DNA of 64,000 nt from Streptomyces sp. NBC_00341 (GCF_041435055.1 NZ_CP108002.1:5766001-5830000); one strand, 5' to 3'. Shown: positions 8,716 through 20,223, numbered from the stretch's first letter. Program-made: numbers and translations. The notes: generated by a model not told the origin, from the sequence alone.

Positions 8716-10119
8716 TCATGGGCGGGTCATCCGCAGCACGTCCAGCGCCTCGTCCAGCTGCTCCACGGTGAGGTCCCCGCGTTCGACGTAACCCGAGGCC
8801 AGGACCACCTCGCGGATCGTCTTCCGCTCGGCCAGCGACTTCTTGGCGACCTTCGCCGCCTCCTCGTACCCGATGTACTTGTTCAGCGGGGTGACGACGG
8901 ACGGCGAGGACTCCGCGTACTCCCTGGCCCGCTCCACGTTCGCGGTGATGCCGTCGACCGTGCGGTCCGCGAGCAGCCGGGAGACGTTGGCGAGCAGCCG
9001 TACGGACTCCAGCAGGTTCTTCGCGATGACCGGGAGCATCACGTTCAGCTCGAAGTTGCCCGCGGCTCCCGCGGCGGCGACCGTCGCGTCGTTCCCCGTC
9101 ACCTGGGCGGCGACCATCAGTACCGCCTCGGGAATGACCGGATTGACCTTCCCCGGCATGATCGACGAGCCCGGCTGGAGGTCGGGCAGGCTGATCTCGG
9201 CCAGTCCGGTGCGCGGCCCCGAGGCCATCCAGCGCAGGTCGTTGGAGATCTTGGTCAGCGAGACCGCGACCGTACGGAGCTGGCCGGAGGTCTCCACGAG
9301 GCCGTCCCGCGCGCCCTGTGCCTCGAAGTGGTCCCGGGCCTCGGTGAGCGGCAGCCCGGTGACGCGGGCGACCTCCGCGATCACCGCGGCCGAGAAGCCG
9401 GGCGGGGTGTTGATGCCGGTGCCGACCGCCGTGCCGCCCAGCGGCAGCTCCGCGAGGCGGGGGAGCGAGGCGTACAGCCGCTCGATGCCGTAGCGGATCT
9501 GCGCGGCGTACCCGCCGAACTCCTGGCCCAGGGTCACCGGCGTCGCGTCCATCAGGTGCGTGCGGCCCGACTTCACGACCGTCGCGAACTCGGCGGACTT
9601 GCGCTCCAGGGCGGCCGCGAGGTGGTCCAGGGCGGGGATCAGCTCGCCGGTCACCGCGCCCGTCGCGGCGATGTGGATGGAGGACGGGAAGACGTCGTTG
9701 GAGGACTGCGAGGCGTTCACGTGGTCGTTGGGGTGGACCTCGCGGCCCAGGCGCTCGGTGGCGAGGGTGGCCAGCACCTCGTTGGTGTTCATGTTCGACG
9801 AGGTGCCCGAGCCGGTTTGGAAGACGTCGATCGGGAAGTGCGCGTCCCAGCGCCCCTCCGCGACCTCGGCCGCCGCGTCCTGGACGGCCCGCGCGATCTC
9901 CGGGTCGAGGACCTTCAGCTCGGCGTTCACCTTGGCGGCGGCGCCCTTGATGCGGGCGAGCGCCTCGATGTGGGCCCGCTCCAGGCGCTGCCCCGAGATC
10001 GGGAAGTTCTCCACGGCCCGCTGCGTCTGGGCCCGCCACTTGGCGTCCGCGGGCACCTTCACCTCGCCCATCGAATCGTGCTCGATGCGGTGCTTTCCAC
10101 CTGTTGTGACGTCGTCCAC
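8716..10119 (-). CDS. fumC: Class II fumarate hydratase
   Basis: Oxygen-stable, iron-independent fumarase interconverting fumarate and L-malate in the TCA cycle; a homotetramer in known relatives. Over 467 residues it shows the substrate-site motif [11 protein letters not shown] (101-111), [12 protein letters not shown] (185-196) with the active-site His, and the superfamily signature [11 protein letters not shown] (317-327). Length matches the family. A GTG start (MDDVTTGG) has a strong AGGAGG about 8 bp upstream. The window also encodes an iron-sulphur class I fumarase, so the organism carries both types. Probably transcribed with the downstream DUF402 gene. Confidence 0.96.
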   Translation of the reverse strand: MDDVTTGGKHRIEHDSMGEVKVPADAKWRAQTQRAVENFPISGQRLERAHIEALARIKGAAAKVNAELKVLDPEIARAVQDAAAEVAEGRWDAHFPIDVFQTGSGTSSNMNTNEVLATLATERLGREVHPNDHVNASQSSNDVFPSSIHIAATGAVTGELIPALDHLAAALERKSAEFATVVKSGRTHLMDATPVTLGQEFGGYAAQIRYGIERLYASLPRLAELPLGGTAVGTGINTPPGFSAAVIAEVARVTGLPLTEARDHFEAQGARDGLVETSGQLRTVAVSLTKISNDLRWMASGPRTGLAEISLPDLQPGSSIMPGKVNPVIPEAVLMVAAQVTGNDATVAAAGAAGNFELNVMLPVIAKNLLESVRLLANVSRLLADRTVDGITANVERAREYAESSPSVVTPLNKYIGYEEAAKVAKKSLAERKTIREVVLASGYVERGDLTVEQLDEALDVLRMTRP

Positions 10120-10226
10120 TCCGGTTCAACCTCCTGAAAAAGATGAGCACTTGTCTTGTTCTATGTATTCCCAAGTCGCCTACCGACCAGTAAATACCGT
10201 GGGTAACAACAATCTCGGGAGGCGCA

Positions 10227-11753
10227 ATGAGGCGCACAAGGTTCAGACTCCGCTGTACCGTCGCCGCCGTCGCCGCCACGGCGGCGGCACTGGGCGGGAT
10301 GGCCGCGACCGCAGGTCCGGCGGCGGCGGCGCAGTCCGCCACCACCACTACCGCATCCACCGCACTCTCGCCCGAACTGGAGGCCATCCGCGCCGCCGAG
10401 GCCACCCGGCTGTACGGCGACCCGGCCGAGCGTCCGCTCGCGGACCGCAAGACCGGGCTGATCTCGCTCGGCGACAGCGAGATCTCGGGCGAGGGCGTCG
10501 GCACGTACGAGGCGGGCACAAACGGCCCCGACAACTGGTGCCACCGCTCGCCCGACTCCGCCATCCACCGCACCGGCATCCCGGCCGACGTCACGTACAA
10601 CGTCTCCTGCTCCGGCGCGTACACCGGGAACATCGTCATCGGCGGTTCGAAGCAGTACGCCGACGAACTGGTGCAGAGCGACAACCTCGCCATCAAGGCG
10701 CGCAACACCCGCATCAAGATGGTCGTGCTGGTGGCCGGTGCCAATGACGACCTCCAGTTCGGTCCGGTCATGACGGACTGCGTCGAGCGCTGGGTCCTCA
10801 TCCAGGGCACCTGCGAGCCCAAGTACGACGGCGGCTGGCAGGCCCGTGTCGACGCGCTCGTCCCCAAGGTCGAGAAGACCGTGGGTGACCTGCGCACCGT
10901 CATGTCGGACGCGGGGTACGCCGCCGGCGACTACAAGCTGGTCGTCATGGGCTACCCGAGCCCGATCGGACCCGACTTCTACGACAACCCCAACTTCCCC
11001 GGCAAGCTTCCCGGCGGCTGCGCCGGATACGACTCCGACGCCGCCTGGGGCCGCAACACCGCCGTTCCCGCCTTCGAGCGCGGTATGCGCAAGGCCGCGG
11101 CCGACACCGGAGCCGTCTACCTGGACAACTCCCGGCTCTTCCACGGCCACGAGGTGTGCAGCGAGTCCACCTGGGCCCGCGGCCTCTTCATCGACCTGTC
11201 GCACTTCCCGCCGGACTCCAACTCCCTGCGGCAGTCCTTCCACCCGAACGCGGCGGGCCACGGCGCCTTCGCCTCCTGCCTGACCCAGATCTACAACTCC
11301 GGCCTGCGCGAGGCGAGCTGCGCCGATCCGGCGAGCACCGGCACCCCCGTGCTGCAGCCCGCCGCCTGGGACGACGTCTTCAAGCCGCTGACCAACGCGT
11401 CCACCGGCACCTGCCTGGACGTCCCCGCCTCCGTCACCCGTAACAACACCGGAGTGACCGGCTGGGACTGCCACGGCGGCCGCAACCAGAACTGGTGGTA
11501 CGACTCGGGCACGAAGACCGTCCGTACGGCGCTGAGCCACGACCGCTGCCTGGACGTACCGGGCGCCGACTACAAGGCGGGCGCCGCCCTCATCCTCTAC
11601 AACTGCTCGGGCGCGGCCAACCAGCGGTTCGTCCGGCAGTCGGGCACGCTGAGCCCGGCCGCCGCCACGGGGCTGTGCGCGACCCTGGCGGGTGCCCACG
11701 ACCCGCTGAGGCTCCAGCCCTGCGACGGGAGCGCGAGGCAGCGCTTCGCGTAG
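10227..11753 (+). CDS. Secreted SGNH/GDSL hydrolase with ricin-type lectin domain
   Basis: A 508-residue exported esterase or lipase-like enzyme. An Arg-rich start and Ala-rich core give a Sec-type signal peptide ending near PAAAA at ~36. The SGNH catalytic domain starts with SLGDSEISGEG (nucleophile Ser84), continues with the block including VLVAGANDD, and ends with the HPNAAGH block carrying the catalytic His. The last ~125 residues form a ricin-B-like carbohydrate-binding module (CLDVPA, NQNWW, CLDVPG, NQRFV repeats) that stops abruptly at the last QRF motif. GGGAGG lies 7 bp before the ATG. It probably acts on polysaccharide or lipid esters outside the cell. Confidence 0.92.
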   Translation: MRRTRFRLRCTVAAVAATAAALGGMAATAGPAAAAQSATTTTASTALSPELEAIRAAEATRLYGDPAERPLADRKTGLISLGDSEISGEGVGTYEAGTNGPDNWCHRSPDSAIHRTGIPADVTYNVSCSGAYTGNIVIGGSKQYADELVQSDNLAIKARNTRIKMVVLVAGANDDLQFGPVMTDCVERWVLIQGTCEPKYDGGWQARVDALVPKVEKTVGDLRTVMSDAGYAAGDYKLVVMGYPSPIGPDFYDNPNFPGKLPGGCAGYDSDAAWGRNTAVPAFERGMRKAAADTGAVYLDNSRLFHGHEVCSESTWARGLFIDLSHFPPDSNSLRQSFHPNAAGHGAFASCLTQIYNSGLREASCADPASTGTPVLQPAAWDDVFKPLTNASTGTCLDVPASVTRNNTGVTGWDCHGGRNQNWWYDSGTKTVRTALSHDRCLDVPGADYKAGAALILYNCSGAANQRFVRQSGTLSPAAATGLCATLAGAHDPLRLQPCDGSARQRFA

Positions 11754-11769
11754 ACCGAAAGCCCGCGGG

Positions 11770-11803
11770 TGCGGGGAGGGGCGGCACGCGGCCCCTCCCC
11801 GCA
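11770..11803. terminator. 13-bp perfect hairpin
   Basis: TGCGGGGAGGGGC (11770-11782) pairs exactly with GCCCCTCCCCGCA (11791-11803) around an 8-nt loop. It sits between the convergent SGNH hydrolase and M18 aminopeptidase genes, so it can act on both. Confidence 0.8.
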
Positions 11804-11811
11804 GCCCCGGG

Positions 11812-13113
11812 TCAGCCGGACGTCACGAACGCGCCCAGGATCGCCGCCAGGTGGCCCGGGTCCTGTGCCCCGCACAGCTCGCGGGCCGAGTGCATCGACA
11901 GCCCCGGTACCCCCACGTCCACGGTCGGGACACCCAGCCGGGCCGCGGTGAGCGGGCCGATCGACGTGCCGCACGGCATCGCGTTGTTGGAGACGAACGG
12001 CTGCCACGGGGCGCCCGCCCGCTCGCAGGCCGCCGCGAACACCGCGATGCCGGTCGAGTCGGTGGCGTAGCGCTGATTGACGTTGACCTTGACCGTGGGG
12101 CCGCTGTTGGGCAGCGGGTGGTGGTCCGGGTCGTGCCGCTCCGCGTAGTTGGGGTGCACGGCGTGCGCCATGTCCGCCGAGAGGCAGAAGGCACCGGCCA
12201 GCGCCCGCGACCAGTCCTCCGGGCTGCCGCCGCGCGCGGTGACCGAACGGCTCAGGACGCGCTCCAGCAGTGGGCTCTGCGCACCCGTGTCCGAGCCGCT
12301 GCCGACCTCCTCGTGGTCGAAGGCCGCCAGGACCGGGATGTACGCGGGCTCCCCGGCCGCCGTCGCCGCACCGGCCAGCGCCGTGACGCCGGCGTGCACC
12401 GAGATCAGGTTGTCCAGCCGGGAGGAGACCACGAACTCCTGCTCCGCGCCCAGGTATCCGGGCGGCTGGATGTCGTGGAGCATCAGGTCCCAGCCCAGCA
12501 CCTCGTCCGGATCGGCCTCCGCCGCCGCCGCGACCCGGCGCAGCAGCGCCCCCTCCTGGACGGCGCCGAGCGACCAGACCGGGGCGATGTGGCGCTGCGG
12601 GTCCAGGGCCAGGCCGTCGTTGACGGACCGGTCCAGGTGGATGGCCAGCTGGGGCACCCGCAGGAGCGGTTCGTCGATCTGGACGAGCCGGGAGTCGGTC
12701 GTGCCGCCGGGGCCGCGCAGGGCGAGCCGGCCGGAGATGCCCAGGTCCCGGTCGAGCCAGGTGTTGAGCGGGACTCCGCCGTAGATCTCCACCGCGATCT
12801 GCCGCCAGCCGGCGGAGCCGGTGTCGGGCGTGGGCTTGATCCGCAGGTTGGGTGAGTCGGTGTGGGTGCCGATGATCCGGAAGGGCGTGTGGGCGGGGGT
12901 GCCCTCGGGGGCGTACCAGGCGATCAGCGCGCCGCCCCGGACGACGAAGCTGCCGCCCGTGGTGCCCGTCCAGTCGTCGGTGCCGCGCAGTTCACGGAAG
13001 CCGGCCTTCTCCAGCCGCTGGGCGGCGCTCGCCACGGCGTGGTACGGGGAGGGGCTCGCCCTGATGAAGGAGAGCAGATCGTCGACGTGGCTGCGGTGCT
13101 GGACCGGCGTCAT
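11812..13113 (-). CDS. M18 family aminopeptidase
   Basis: A 433-residue cytoplasmic dinuclear-zinc aminopeptidase that trims neutral or acidic residues from peptide N-termini. Metal and catalytic blocks: GTHTDSPNLRIKP at 82-94 (His84 and Asp86), AFDHEEVGSGS with the catalytic Glu pair, and VNVNQRYATDS near the C-terminal metal His region. Length is typical of bacterial M18 enzymes. The ATG at 13113 follows a GGCGGAGA element and begins with the family-typical helix HRSHVDDLLSFIRASPSPYH; the frame stays open upstream but with no similarity. Convergent with the SGNH hydrolase gene. Confidence 0.94.
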   Translation of the reverse strand: MTPVQHRSHVDDLLSFIRASPSPYHAVASAAQRLEKAGFRELRGTDDWTGTTGGSFVVRGGALIAWYAPEGTPAHTPFRIIGTHTDSPNLRIKPTPDTGSAGWRQIAVEIYGGVPLNTWLDRDLGISGRLALRGPGGTTDSRLVQIDEPLLRVPQLAIHLDRSVNDGLALDPQRHIAPVWSLGAVQEGALLRRVAAAAEADPDEVLGWDLMLHDIQPPGYLGAEQEFVVSSRLDNLISVHAGVTALAGAATAAGEPAYIPVLAAFDHEEVGSGSDTGAQSPLLERVLSRSVTARGGSPEDWSRALAGAFCLSADMAHAVHPNYAERHDPDHHPLPNSGPTVKVNVNQRYATDSTGIAVFAAACERAGAPWQPFVSNNAMPCGTSIGPLTAARLGVPTVDVGVPGLSMHSARELCGAQDPGHLAAILGAFVTSG

Positions 13114-13507
13114 GCGGTCTCCGCCTTTCCGGTGTGGGACGTGAGGGTGTGCGGACGTGCGGGTGTTCGGGCGTGCGGGCTGGAGGCGAAGGTGTGCGGC
13201 CGGGGCGCGGGGCGGTGTCCGCACCGGGCGGTCGGGCGGGACGGTCGGATGGTGCGGGTGCTCCCGCGACGCGGACAACTCACCGCATCGGCCCGGCACC
13301 CCGCAAGCCCGGACGGCGGCCCGGTGCGCGAATGCGGCGGTACGGCGCGGGCATCCGCAGCCGGTGGCCCGGACGGCGGCCTCGCACCGACCGCCGCGGA
13401 ATTGGCTGAATTCAGTCGTACGAGGACCGTCCCGGCGCCGGCCCCGGCAGCCGTACCGTTCCCGATCCCGTCCCCGGCACCGGCAGCCGTACCAGCACCA
13501 ATCCCCG
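13114..13507. other. Intergenic region upstream of the M18 aminopeptidase
   Basis: 394 bp with no supported gene. Next to the M18 start are irregular GTGCGGACGTGCGGGTG-type repeats (about 13137-13190). Near the MFS end is low-complexity GGCAGCCGTACC (two copies, 13445-13495) and a small CCCCGT-C-ACGGGG hairpin (13503-13515) over the MFS stop codon. Base composition changes to a more AT-containing stretch around 13400-13425. Confidence 0.5.
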
Positions 13508-14836
13508 TCACGGGGACGTCGGGCCGGGCGAGGACGTGCGCAGGCCCGCCACCCGGATCAGGAACACCGCGGCGAACACGATCGCGGCGCCGTGGGACCA
13601 GCCGACGACCGTCAGCGGGGTGTAGTGGTCGAGCGCGGCGGCGACCAGGATCATCCCGGCGCCGAACCCGAGATTCTCCACCGTGGCGGAGAGTCCGAAG
13701 GCGTGGGCGCGCAGCCCGGCCGGCAGGGTCTGCAGATGTGAGGTGTACGAGACCTCCGTGAGCCCGTCGGCGGCCCCCGCGACCAGCGCGACCGCGGCCG
13801 TGGCCACCATCGGGAACCCCGCGAAGGCCAGGACGAACGCCGCCGACATGAGACAGGTGCCCCAGCCGAAGCCCAGCGCCCCGACGGACCGGCCGGTGCG
13901 GCGCGCGTACCGCTGGATCAGCTGCTGCACCACGATGTTGCCGAGCGCCCACAGGCACCAGAAGGCGCTGACGAACACGGCGGGGCGCGCGGTGTCCAGC
14001 TCGCTGGAGTAGACCGGGAGCGCCGCGTTGTGCGAGGACGAGCCCAGCGCGTCCACACCCCGCAGCGCCACCATCAGCGCCAGACCGGGCGCGGCGGCCA
14101 GGGCGGCGAGCGCGGCGGGCCCGCGCCGACGGGCGGGCGCACCGGCCTCCCCCGGTCCGGCGGCGGCCGCCTCGTCCGGCACCCGGCCCCGACTCCCGCC
14201 CCCGTCGCGCCGCTTGCCGCCGCCCGGGATGGGGAGCAGGGCCACCGTCACCGCGCAGACCGCGAACGTGGCCGTGTCCACGACGAAGGCGGCGGTGTAC
14301 CCGACGAGCGAGACGACGACGCCCGCAGACGCGAAACCCGCCACCATGGCCAGCGAACGACCGGTGATCGAAAGAGAGTTGGCCCACGAGCGCCGGTCCT
14401 CGCCGACCATCTCGGGAATGGAGCTGCGCAGGGACACCATGAACAGGGTCCCGCAGGAGCCGACCACCACGGATACCGCGACCAGCGCGGCCGTGCGCAG
14501 CCCGTCCGGCGCGAGCACCAGCAGCAGCATCACCGACGCCTGCGCGATATTCGTCCAGAGCATCACGCTCTTCGCGGTGAATCGGGCGAGCAGACCACCG
14601 GCCGTCAGCCCGGCGGCAAATCCGGACGCCAGTCGCACCGCCATGAACAGCCCCATGGCGAGAGCCCGTCCGGTCGTCTCATAGACGAACAGATTGAGCG
14701 CCACCATATTCAGGAAGGTGCCGTACGAGGAGATGGCGTAGCCGGTCACGAGGAATCGATATCGCCGGACTCCGTACCGCGAGTCGGCCGATTCCGCGCT
14801 CGGCCGGCTGAGGGTGTTGTCGGGGCCGGGCGTCAC
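13508..14836 (-). CDS. MFS transporter
   Basis: A 442-residue integral membrane protein with about 12 predicted helices in two halves separated by a Gly/Arg/Pro-rich cytoplasmic loop at ~208-245. The first half begins YRFLVTGYAISSYGTFLNMVA and has the A-like loop GGLLARFTAKSVML; the second contains SELDTARPAVFVSAFWCLWALG. This resembles the MFS_3/EntS-like drug or siderophore exporter group. A GTG start lies about 70 bp from the divergent LuxR-type regulator, the classical layout for a regulated efflux pump. The substrate is unknown. Confidence 0.9.
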   Translation of the reverse strand: MTPGPDNTLSRPSAESADSRYGVRRYRFLVTGYAISSYGTFLNMVALNLFVYETTGRALAMGLFMAVRLASGFAAGLTAGGLLARFTAKSVMLWTNIAQASVMLLLVLAPDGLRTAALVAVSVVVGSCGTLFMVSLRSSIPEMVGEDRRSWANSLSITGRSLAMVAGFASAGVVVSLVGYTAAFVVDTATFAVCAVTVALLPIPGGGKRRDGGGSRGRVPDEAAAAGPGEAGAPARRRGPAALAALAAAPGLALMVALRGVDALGSSSHNAALPVYSSELDTARPAVFVSAFWCLWALGNIVVQQLIQRYARRTGRSVGALGFGWGTCLMSAAFVLAFAGFPMVATAAVALVAGAADGLTEVSYTSHLQTLPAGLRAHAFGLSATVENLGFGAGMILVAAALDHYTPLTVVGWSHGAAIVFAAVFLIRVAGLRTSSPGPTSP

Positions 14837-14906
14837 CCGTTCATCGTCGCCGAACCGCCGAACTCCCCGCCGTCATCCCTTCTGTACAAAGGTAATCTGC
14901 ATACTT

Positions 14907-15929
14907 GTGAAGGACGATCATTCCAGCCCACCGGCATGCGATTGCCGCGAATCGTCGGCGGACGGTTCCGCACCGGGCGGGGCCGGGTCCGGCCCGGAAC
15001 ACCCCTGCGAGAGCGCGCTCGCGACGTACCGGCGCGCACTGGTGGCCGGAAGTCTTCCGCAGGGCGAGGTGGCCGGCTGCCTGCGCGACCTGCATCTGAT
15101 GGTGGCCGACCGGGGCTCACCGGGATTCATGATCCCCGTACCGCCGGAGACCGCGTCCTACACCGCGCTCGCCCCGCTCCAGGAGGCCCTCCTGGACCGG
15201 CGCCGCGCGCTGCGCGCCACCCGCGCCGCGCTCTCGGTCTTCGAGACCCTGTACGCGGATGTGCACCGCAGCGAACAGCCCGCGCTCACCCGGCTGTCCG
15301 GGGAGGCCGTCATCAGCAGGGCGCTGGAGGCAGGGGTGGGCGGCTGCCGGGAACAGGTCCGCACCGCGCAGCCCGGCGGCAGCCGCCCGGCGAGCGTGCT
15401 CCAGGAGGCGCTGACCAGGGACCTGGGCAATCTGAGGCGGGGCGTCCGGCAGCGGACGATCTACCAGCACACCGTCCGCTCGGACCGTACGACCCTCGCG
15501 TACATCGAGCAGGTGACCGCCGCGGGAGCGGAGGTCAGGACGCTCGCGGAGGTGGTCGACCGGGTGATCGTGTGCGACCGGGACCTGGCGTTCGTCCCGT
15601 TCTCCGACGAACCGCACCACGCCCTGCGCGTCCAGCACCCGTCACTGGTGCGGTTCCTGGCCCGCGCCTTCGACGAGGCCTGGGCCCGCGCCGTACCGGT
15701 CCGCCCGGAGCGGGCGCCGCTGCGCACCCCCGTCGTCACGTCCGACCTGCAGCGCGCCATCCTGCGGGCGGTGGTCAACGGCGAGACGGACGCCTCGATA
15801 GCCCGCCGGATCGGGATGAGCCGCCGCAGCGTCGCCGAGCACATGCGGAAGGTCTCCGAGCAGCTCGGCAGCACCAGCCGGGCCCAACTCGGCTACCTGG
15901 TCGCGACATCGGGCCTGCTCGACGGCTGA
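14907..15929 (+). CDS. LuxR-type helix-turn-helix regulator
   Basis: A 340-residue transcription factor with a C-terminal LuxR/GerE HTH (about 280-338: ILRAVVNGETDASIARRIGM, then SRRSVAEHMRKVSEQLGSTS). The central region (~165-270) resembles the regulatory part of the Streptomyces TrmB-like/LuxR group (TLAYIEQVTAAGAEVRTLAE and SLVRFLARAFDEAWARAVPV). A GTG at 14907 is the best start because the MFS gene begins at 14836 on the other strand; a weak AAAGG lies 14 bp upstream, so the start is uncertain. Divergent from the MFS gene it probably controls. The stop codon lies inside a palindromic terminator. Confidence 0.85.
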   Translation: MKDDHSSPPACDCRESSADGSAPGGAGSGPEHPCESALATYRRALVAGSLPQGEVAGCLRDLHLMVADRGSPGFMIPVPPETASYTALAPLQEALLDRRRALRATRAALSVFETLYADVHRSEQPALTRLSGEAVISRALEAGVGGCREQVRTAQPGGSRPASVLQEALTRDLGNLRRGVRQRTIYQHTVRSDRTTLAYIEQVTAAGAEVRTLAEVVDRVIVCDRDLAFVPFSDEPHHALRVQHPSLVRFLARAFDEAWARAVPVRPERAPLRTPVVTSDLQRAILRAVVNGETDASIARRIGMSRRSVAEHMRKVSEQLGSTSRAQLGYLVATSGLLDG

Positions 15930-15959
15930 GGGGCGTCGCGGCCGCGACGCCCCTCAGCC
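15924..15959. terminator. Perfect 36-bp palindrome (18-bp arms, no spacer)
   Basis: GGCTGAGGGGCGTCGCGG is followed immediately by its exact reverse complement. The left arm includes the last Gly codon and the TGA stop of the LuxR-type gene, and the right arm ends 14 bp before the class I fumarase stop. Bidirectional termination between convergent genes is the likely role. Confidence 0.85.
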
Positions 15960-15972
15960 TTACGCACTCACG

Positions 15973-17640
<1,668 letters not shown>

Positions 17641-17832
17641 TACGGCCATTCCTCACTCGGTGACAGCGGCTGCCCTCCCTTGGACAGCGCACCCACCAGG
17701 GTAGGACCCCGCGGGAGCGGCGAGCCTGTGAGGTAGGGCTCACCCGTCGGTGCCTCACGCGTCGGGCCTCACGCCCCGCCGTCACCGCCCAAGGCCTAGT
17801 CGCGATCTATCGCGTTTGGGTACGCTGGGCCG

Positions 17833-18501
17833 GTGGACCTCGAAAAGCACCCCCAGCAGCCCACCGCACCGGCGGAACCCGACGTCATCCGCGCCTCGGA
17901 CGCCGACCGCGACCGGATCGCGGACATCCTGCGGGAAGCCATGGCCGAGGGCCGGCTGACCGCGGAGGAGCACGGCGAGCGGGTCGACGCGGTCTACCGC
18001 GCCAAGACCGTCGGTGAACTGGAACCGCTGGTACGGGACCTGCCCGCGCCGGGCGGCGCGGCCGCGAGGCCTGCCGCCGCGCCGTACGCGCACGGCCCCG
18101 AGGGGGTGGCGGGCCCGGCCGAGAACCTGATCGCGGTCTTCAGCAGCTCCACCCGCAGGGGGCGTTGGCGGGTCGGCGGCCGGACGAACGCGTTCTCGTT
18201 GTTCGGCAGCGTGGAGATCGATCTGACCGAGGCACTTTTCGGACAGCGTCTGACCGTGATCAACGCGACCGCCATCTTCGGAAGTGTCGAGATCCGGGTT
18301 CCCGAGAACATCTCGCTGCGCGGCAGCGGAACGGGAATCTTCGGGAATTTCGAAGTCGTGACTCTGGAATCCGGGGATCCGGAGGCGCCCGTGGTGGTGG
18401 TCAACGGTTATTCGGTGTTCGGCAGCGTCGAGGCAAAGCCCAAGCGCGGCAAGTTCATTACGGATCTCCAGGACCGGCTGCGCAAACACCTCGGTCACTG
18501 A
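17833..18501 (+). CDS. DUF1707 / LiaF-C-like membrane-associated protein
   Basis: A 222-residue protein with an N-terminal DUF1707 domain at ~17-70 (VIRASDADRDRIADILREAM, AEGRLTAEEHGERVDAVY). An Ala/Pro linker leads to a C-terminal beta-helix of the LiaF/cell-wall-active-antibiotic-response type (~100-205, with repeated FGSVEI and IFGNFEV turns). No transmembrane helix is evident. A GTG start has no Shine-Dalgarno; TACGCT lies only 6 bp upstream, which suggests a leaderless transcript. It lies between fumarase and wblI as in S. coelicolor (from memory). The role is unknown; an envelope or antibiotic-sensing link is inferred from LiaF. Confidence 0.85.
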   Translation: MDLEKHPQQPTAPAEPDVIRASDADRDRIADILREAMAEGRLTAEEHGERVDAVYRAKTVGELEPLVRDLPAPGGAAARPAAAPYAHGPEGVAGPAENLIAVFSSSTRRGRWRVGGRTNAFSLFGSVEIDLTEALFGQRLTVINATAIFGSVEIRVPENISLRGSGTGIFGNFEVVTLESGDPEAPVVVVNGYSVFGSVEAKPKRGKFITDLQDRLRKHLGH

Positions 18502-18662
18502 CGGAGAGGCGGGCGCGGGAGGAACGGATTTCAGCCGAAATCGCGATCGACCGCAATTCCGTGGACCGGACCTGAGTGCCACTCAGTGCATAGGCGCGCG
18601 CACAGCGGGTAGGGAGAGCTGCATCGTCTTCTCGCCCGCGAAGCCGTCGTCAGGAGTGGACC

Positions 18663-19034
18663 GTGCTGCAACTGCCGCATCAGCCCCTGCAGGTCGCCGC
18701 CGTGCCTTCCCAGCGGAATCCCGCTCGGGAGGACCAGGCAGGACCCTGGCATTCGGAGGCGGTGTGCCGCCGGGACGAAGCCGGACTGTTCTTCGCCCCG
18801 TCGAAGGAGCCGACCGCTGCCAGGCTCTCGCGCGAGGAGTCCGCGAAGCGGGTCTGCGCGCGCTGTCCGGTGATGGTCGAGTGCCGGGAACACGCCCTGC
18901 TCCAGCCCGAGCCGTACGGGGTGTGGGGCGGCCTCACGGCCGCCGAGCGCCGCGTGGCCCTCGCCCGTCGCCGGCGGCGCGAGGCCGAGCTCAAGGCGTC
19001 CGGCGCGGCCGGTCACATCGCCGCGGCCGGCTGA
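18663..19034 (+). CDS. wblI: WhiB-like iron-sulphur regulator
   Basis: A 123-residue actinobacterial [4Fe-4S] transcription factor. Cluster ligands are Cys35, Cys65, Cys68 and Cys74 in the canonical C-x(n)-CxxCxxxxxC pattern, followed by the turn GVWGG (86-90) that contacts sigma factor in family members, and a basic tail RRRRREAELK for DNA contact. A GTG start lies just after AGGAGTGG. The symbol wblI is given because the gene sits directly beside glpX and a DUF1707 gene, the arrangement I recall for wblI; the call rests on synteny. A long hairpin terminator follows. Confidence 0.85.
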   Translation: MLQLPHQPLQVAAVPSQRNPAREDQAGPWHSEAVCRRDEAGLFFAPSKEPTAARLSREESAKRVCARCPVMVECREHALLQPEPYGVWGGLTAAERRVALARRRRREAELKASGAAGHIAAAG

Positions 19035-19054
19035 GGGCACAACGCATCCGTCCG

Positions 19055-19104
19055 CACGTGAAGGGGGCGCCCCCACCGCACATGGGGGGCGCCCCCTTCA
19101 CGTG
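19055..19104. terminator. Long hairpin between wblI and glpX
   Basis: CACGTGAAGGGGGCGCCCCC (19055-19074) is mirrored by a run beginning GGGGGGCGCCCCC and ending TTCACGTG (to 19104), with a short loop. Placed between convergent genes, it probably terminates both. Confidence 0.85.
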
Positions 19105-19125
19105 AACGTGCCGAACGTGCCTACG

Positions 19126-20157
19126 TCACTTCGCGCGGTCGAAGTCGATCGCGCTGTAGGCCCGCAGCTTCGACAGCCGGTGGGTCGAGTCGATCTTCCG
19201 GATGGTGCCCGACTTGGACCGCATCACGATCGACTCGGTGGTCGCCGTCTCCGCGCGGTAGCGCACACCGCGCATGAGTTCGCCGTCCGTGATGCCCGTC
19301 GCCACGAAGAACACGTTGTCCCCGCTGACCAGGTCGTCCGTGGACAGCACCCGGTCCAGGTCGTGCCCGGCGTCCAGCGCGCGCTGGCGCTCGGCCGCGT
19401 CCTTCGGCCAGAGCTTGCCCTGGATGACACCGCCGAGGCACTTTATGGCGCAGGCCGAGATGATTCCCTCGGGCGTGCCGCCGATCCCCATCAGCAGGTC
19501 GACACCGGTGTCGTCGCGGGCGGCCATGATCGAGCCCGCGACATCCCCGTCGGAGATGAACTTGATCCGTGCGCCGGTCTCCCGGATCTCCTTGACGATG
19601 CCCTCGTGGCGCGGGCGGTCCAGGATGACGACGGTGACGTCCTGCGGGGTGGAGTTCTTCGCCTTCGCGACCCGGCGGATGTTCACCGAGACGGGCGCGT
19701 TGATGTCGACGAAGTCGGCCGCCTCCGGCCCGGTGACCAGCTTGTCCATGTAGAAGACCGCGGACGGGTCGAACATCGCGCCCCGGTCGGCGGCGGCCAG
19801 TACGGCGATCGCGTTCGGCATGCCCTTGGCGTTCAGGGTCGTGCCGTCGATCGGGTCGACGGCGATGTCGACCTCGGCGCCGGTGCCGTCGCCGACCCGT
19901 TCGCCGTTGAACAGCATGGGGGCCTCGTCCTTCTCGCCCTCACCGATGACGACGATGCCGTTCATCGACACGGTGGAGACGAGGGTCCGCATGGCCTTCA
20001 CGGCGGCGCCGTCGGCGCCGATCTTGTCCCCGCGGCCGACCCAGCGCCCGGCGGCCATGGCGGCCGCCTCTGTGACCCGGACGAGCTCCAGGGCGAGGTT
20101 GCGGTCGGGGGCCTCCGGGGAGACCTCCAGCTGGGACGGCAGATGATGCTCGGACAT
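19126..20157 (-). CDS. glpX: Fructose-1,6-bisphosphatase class II
   Basis: A 343-residue gluconeogenic phosphatase converting fructose-1,6-bisphosphate to fructose-6-phosphate, Mg/Mn dependent and Li-sensitive in family members. Motifs: GEGEKDEAP at 72-80 and the metal-binding DPIDGTT at 101-107. The active-site segments [13 protein letters not shown] and [20 protein letters not shown] follow, as in other GlpX proteins. The ATG at 20157 has AAAGGTG seven bases upstream; the frame stays open upstream without similarity. Convergent with wblI. A TATCG-N6-CGATA inverted repeat lies upstream. Confidence 0.96.
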   Translation of the reverse strand: MSEHHLPSQLEVSPEAPDRNLALELVRVTEAAAMAAGRWVGRGDKIGADGAAVKAMRTLVSTVSMNGIVVIGEGEKDEAPMLFNGERVGDGTGAEVDIAVDPIDGTTLNAKGMPNAIAVLAAADRGAMFDPSAVFYMDKLVTGPEAADFVDINAPVSVNIRRVAKAKNSTPQDVTVVILDRPRHEGIVKEIRETGARIKFISDGDVAGSIMAARDDTGVDLLMGIGGTPEGIISACAIKCLGGVIQGKLWPKDAAERQRALDAGHDLDRVLSTDDLVSGDNVFFVATGITDGELMRGVRYRAETATTESIVMRSKSGTIRKIDSTHRLSKLRAYSAIDFDRAK

Positions 20158-20207
20158 CGGAGCGCACCTTTCTGTACGACGACGACCGGATGAGGGTGAT
20201 GTGACTC

Positions 20208-20223
20208 TATCGTCAGGTCGATA
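20208..20223. promoter_or_regulatory. Inverted repeat upstream of glpX
   Basis: TATCG-TCAGGT-CGATA, 5-bp perfect arms, lies 51-66 bp upstream of the glpX start and between glpX and the divergent DUF4245 gene. It is relatively AT-rich for the region. Possible operator or promoter part; no regulator can be named. Confidence 0.35.
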
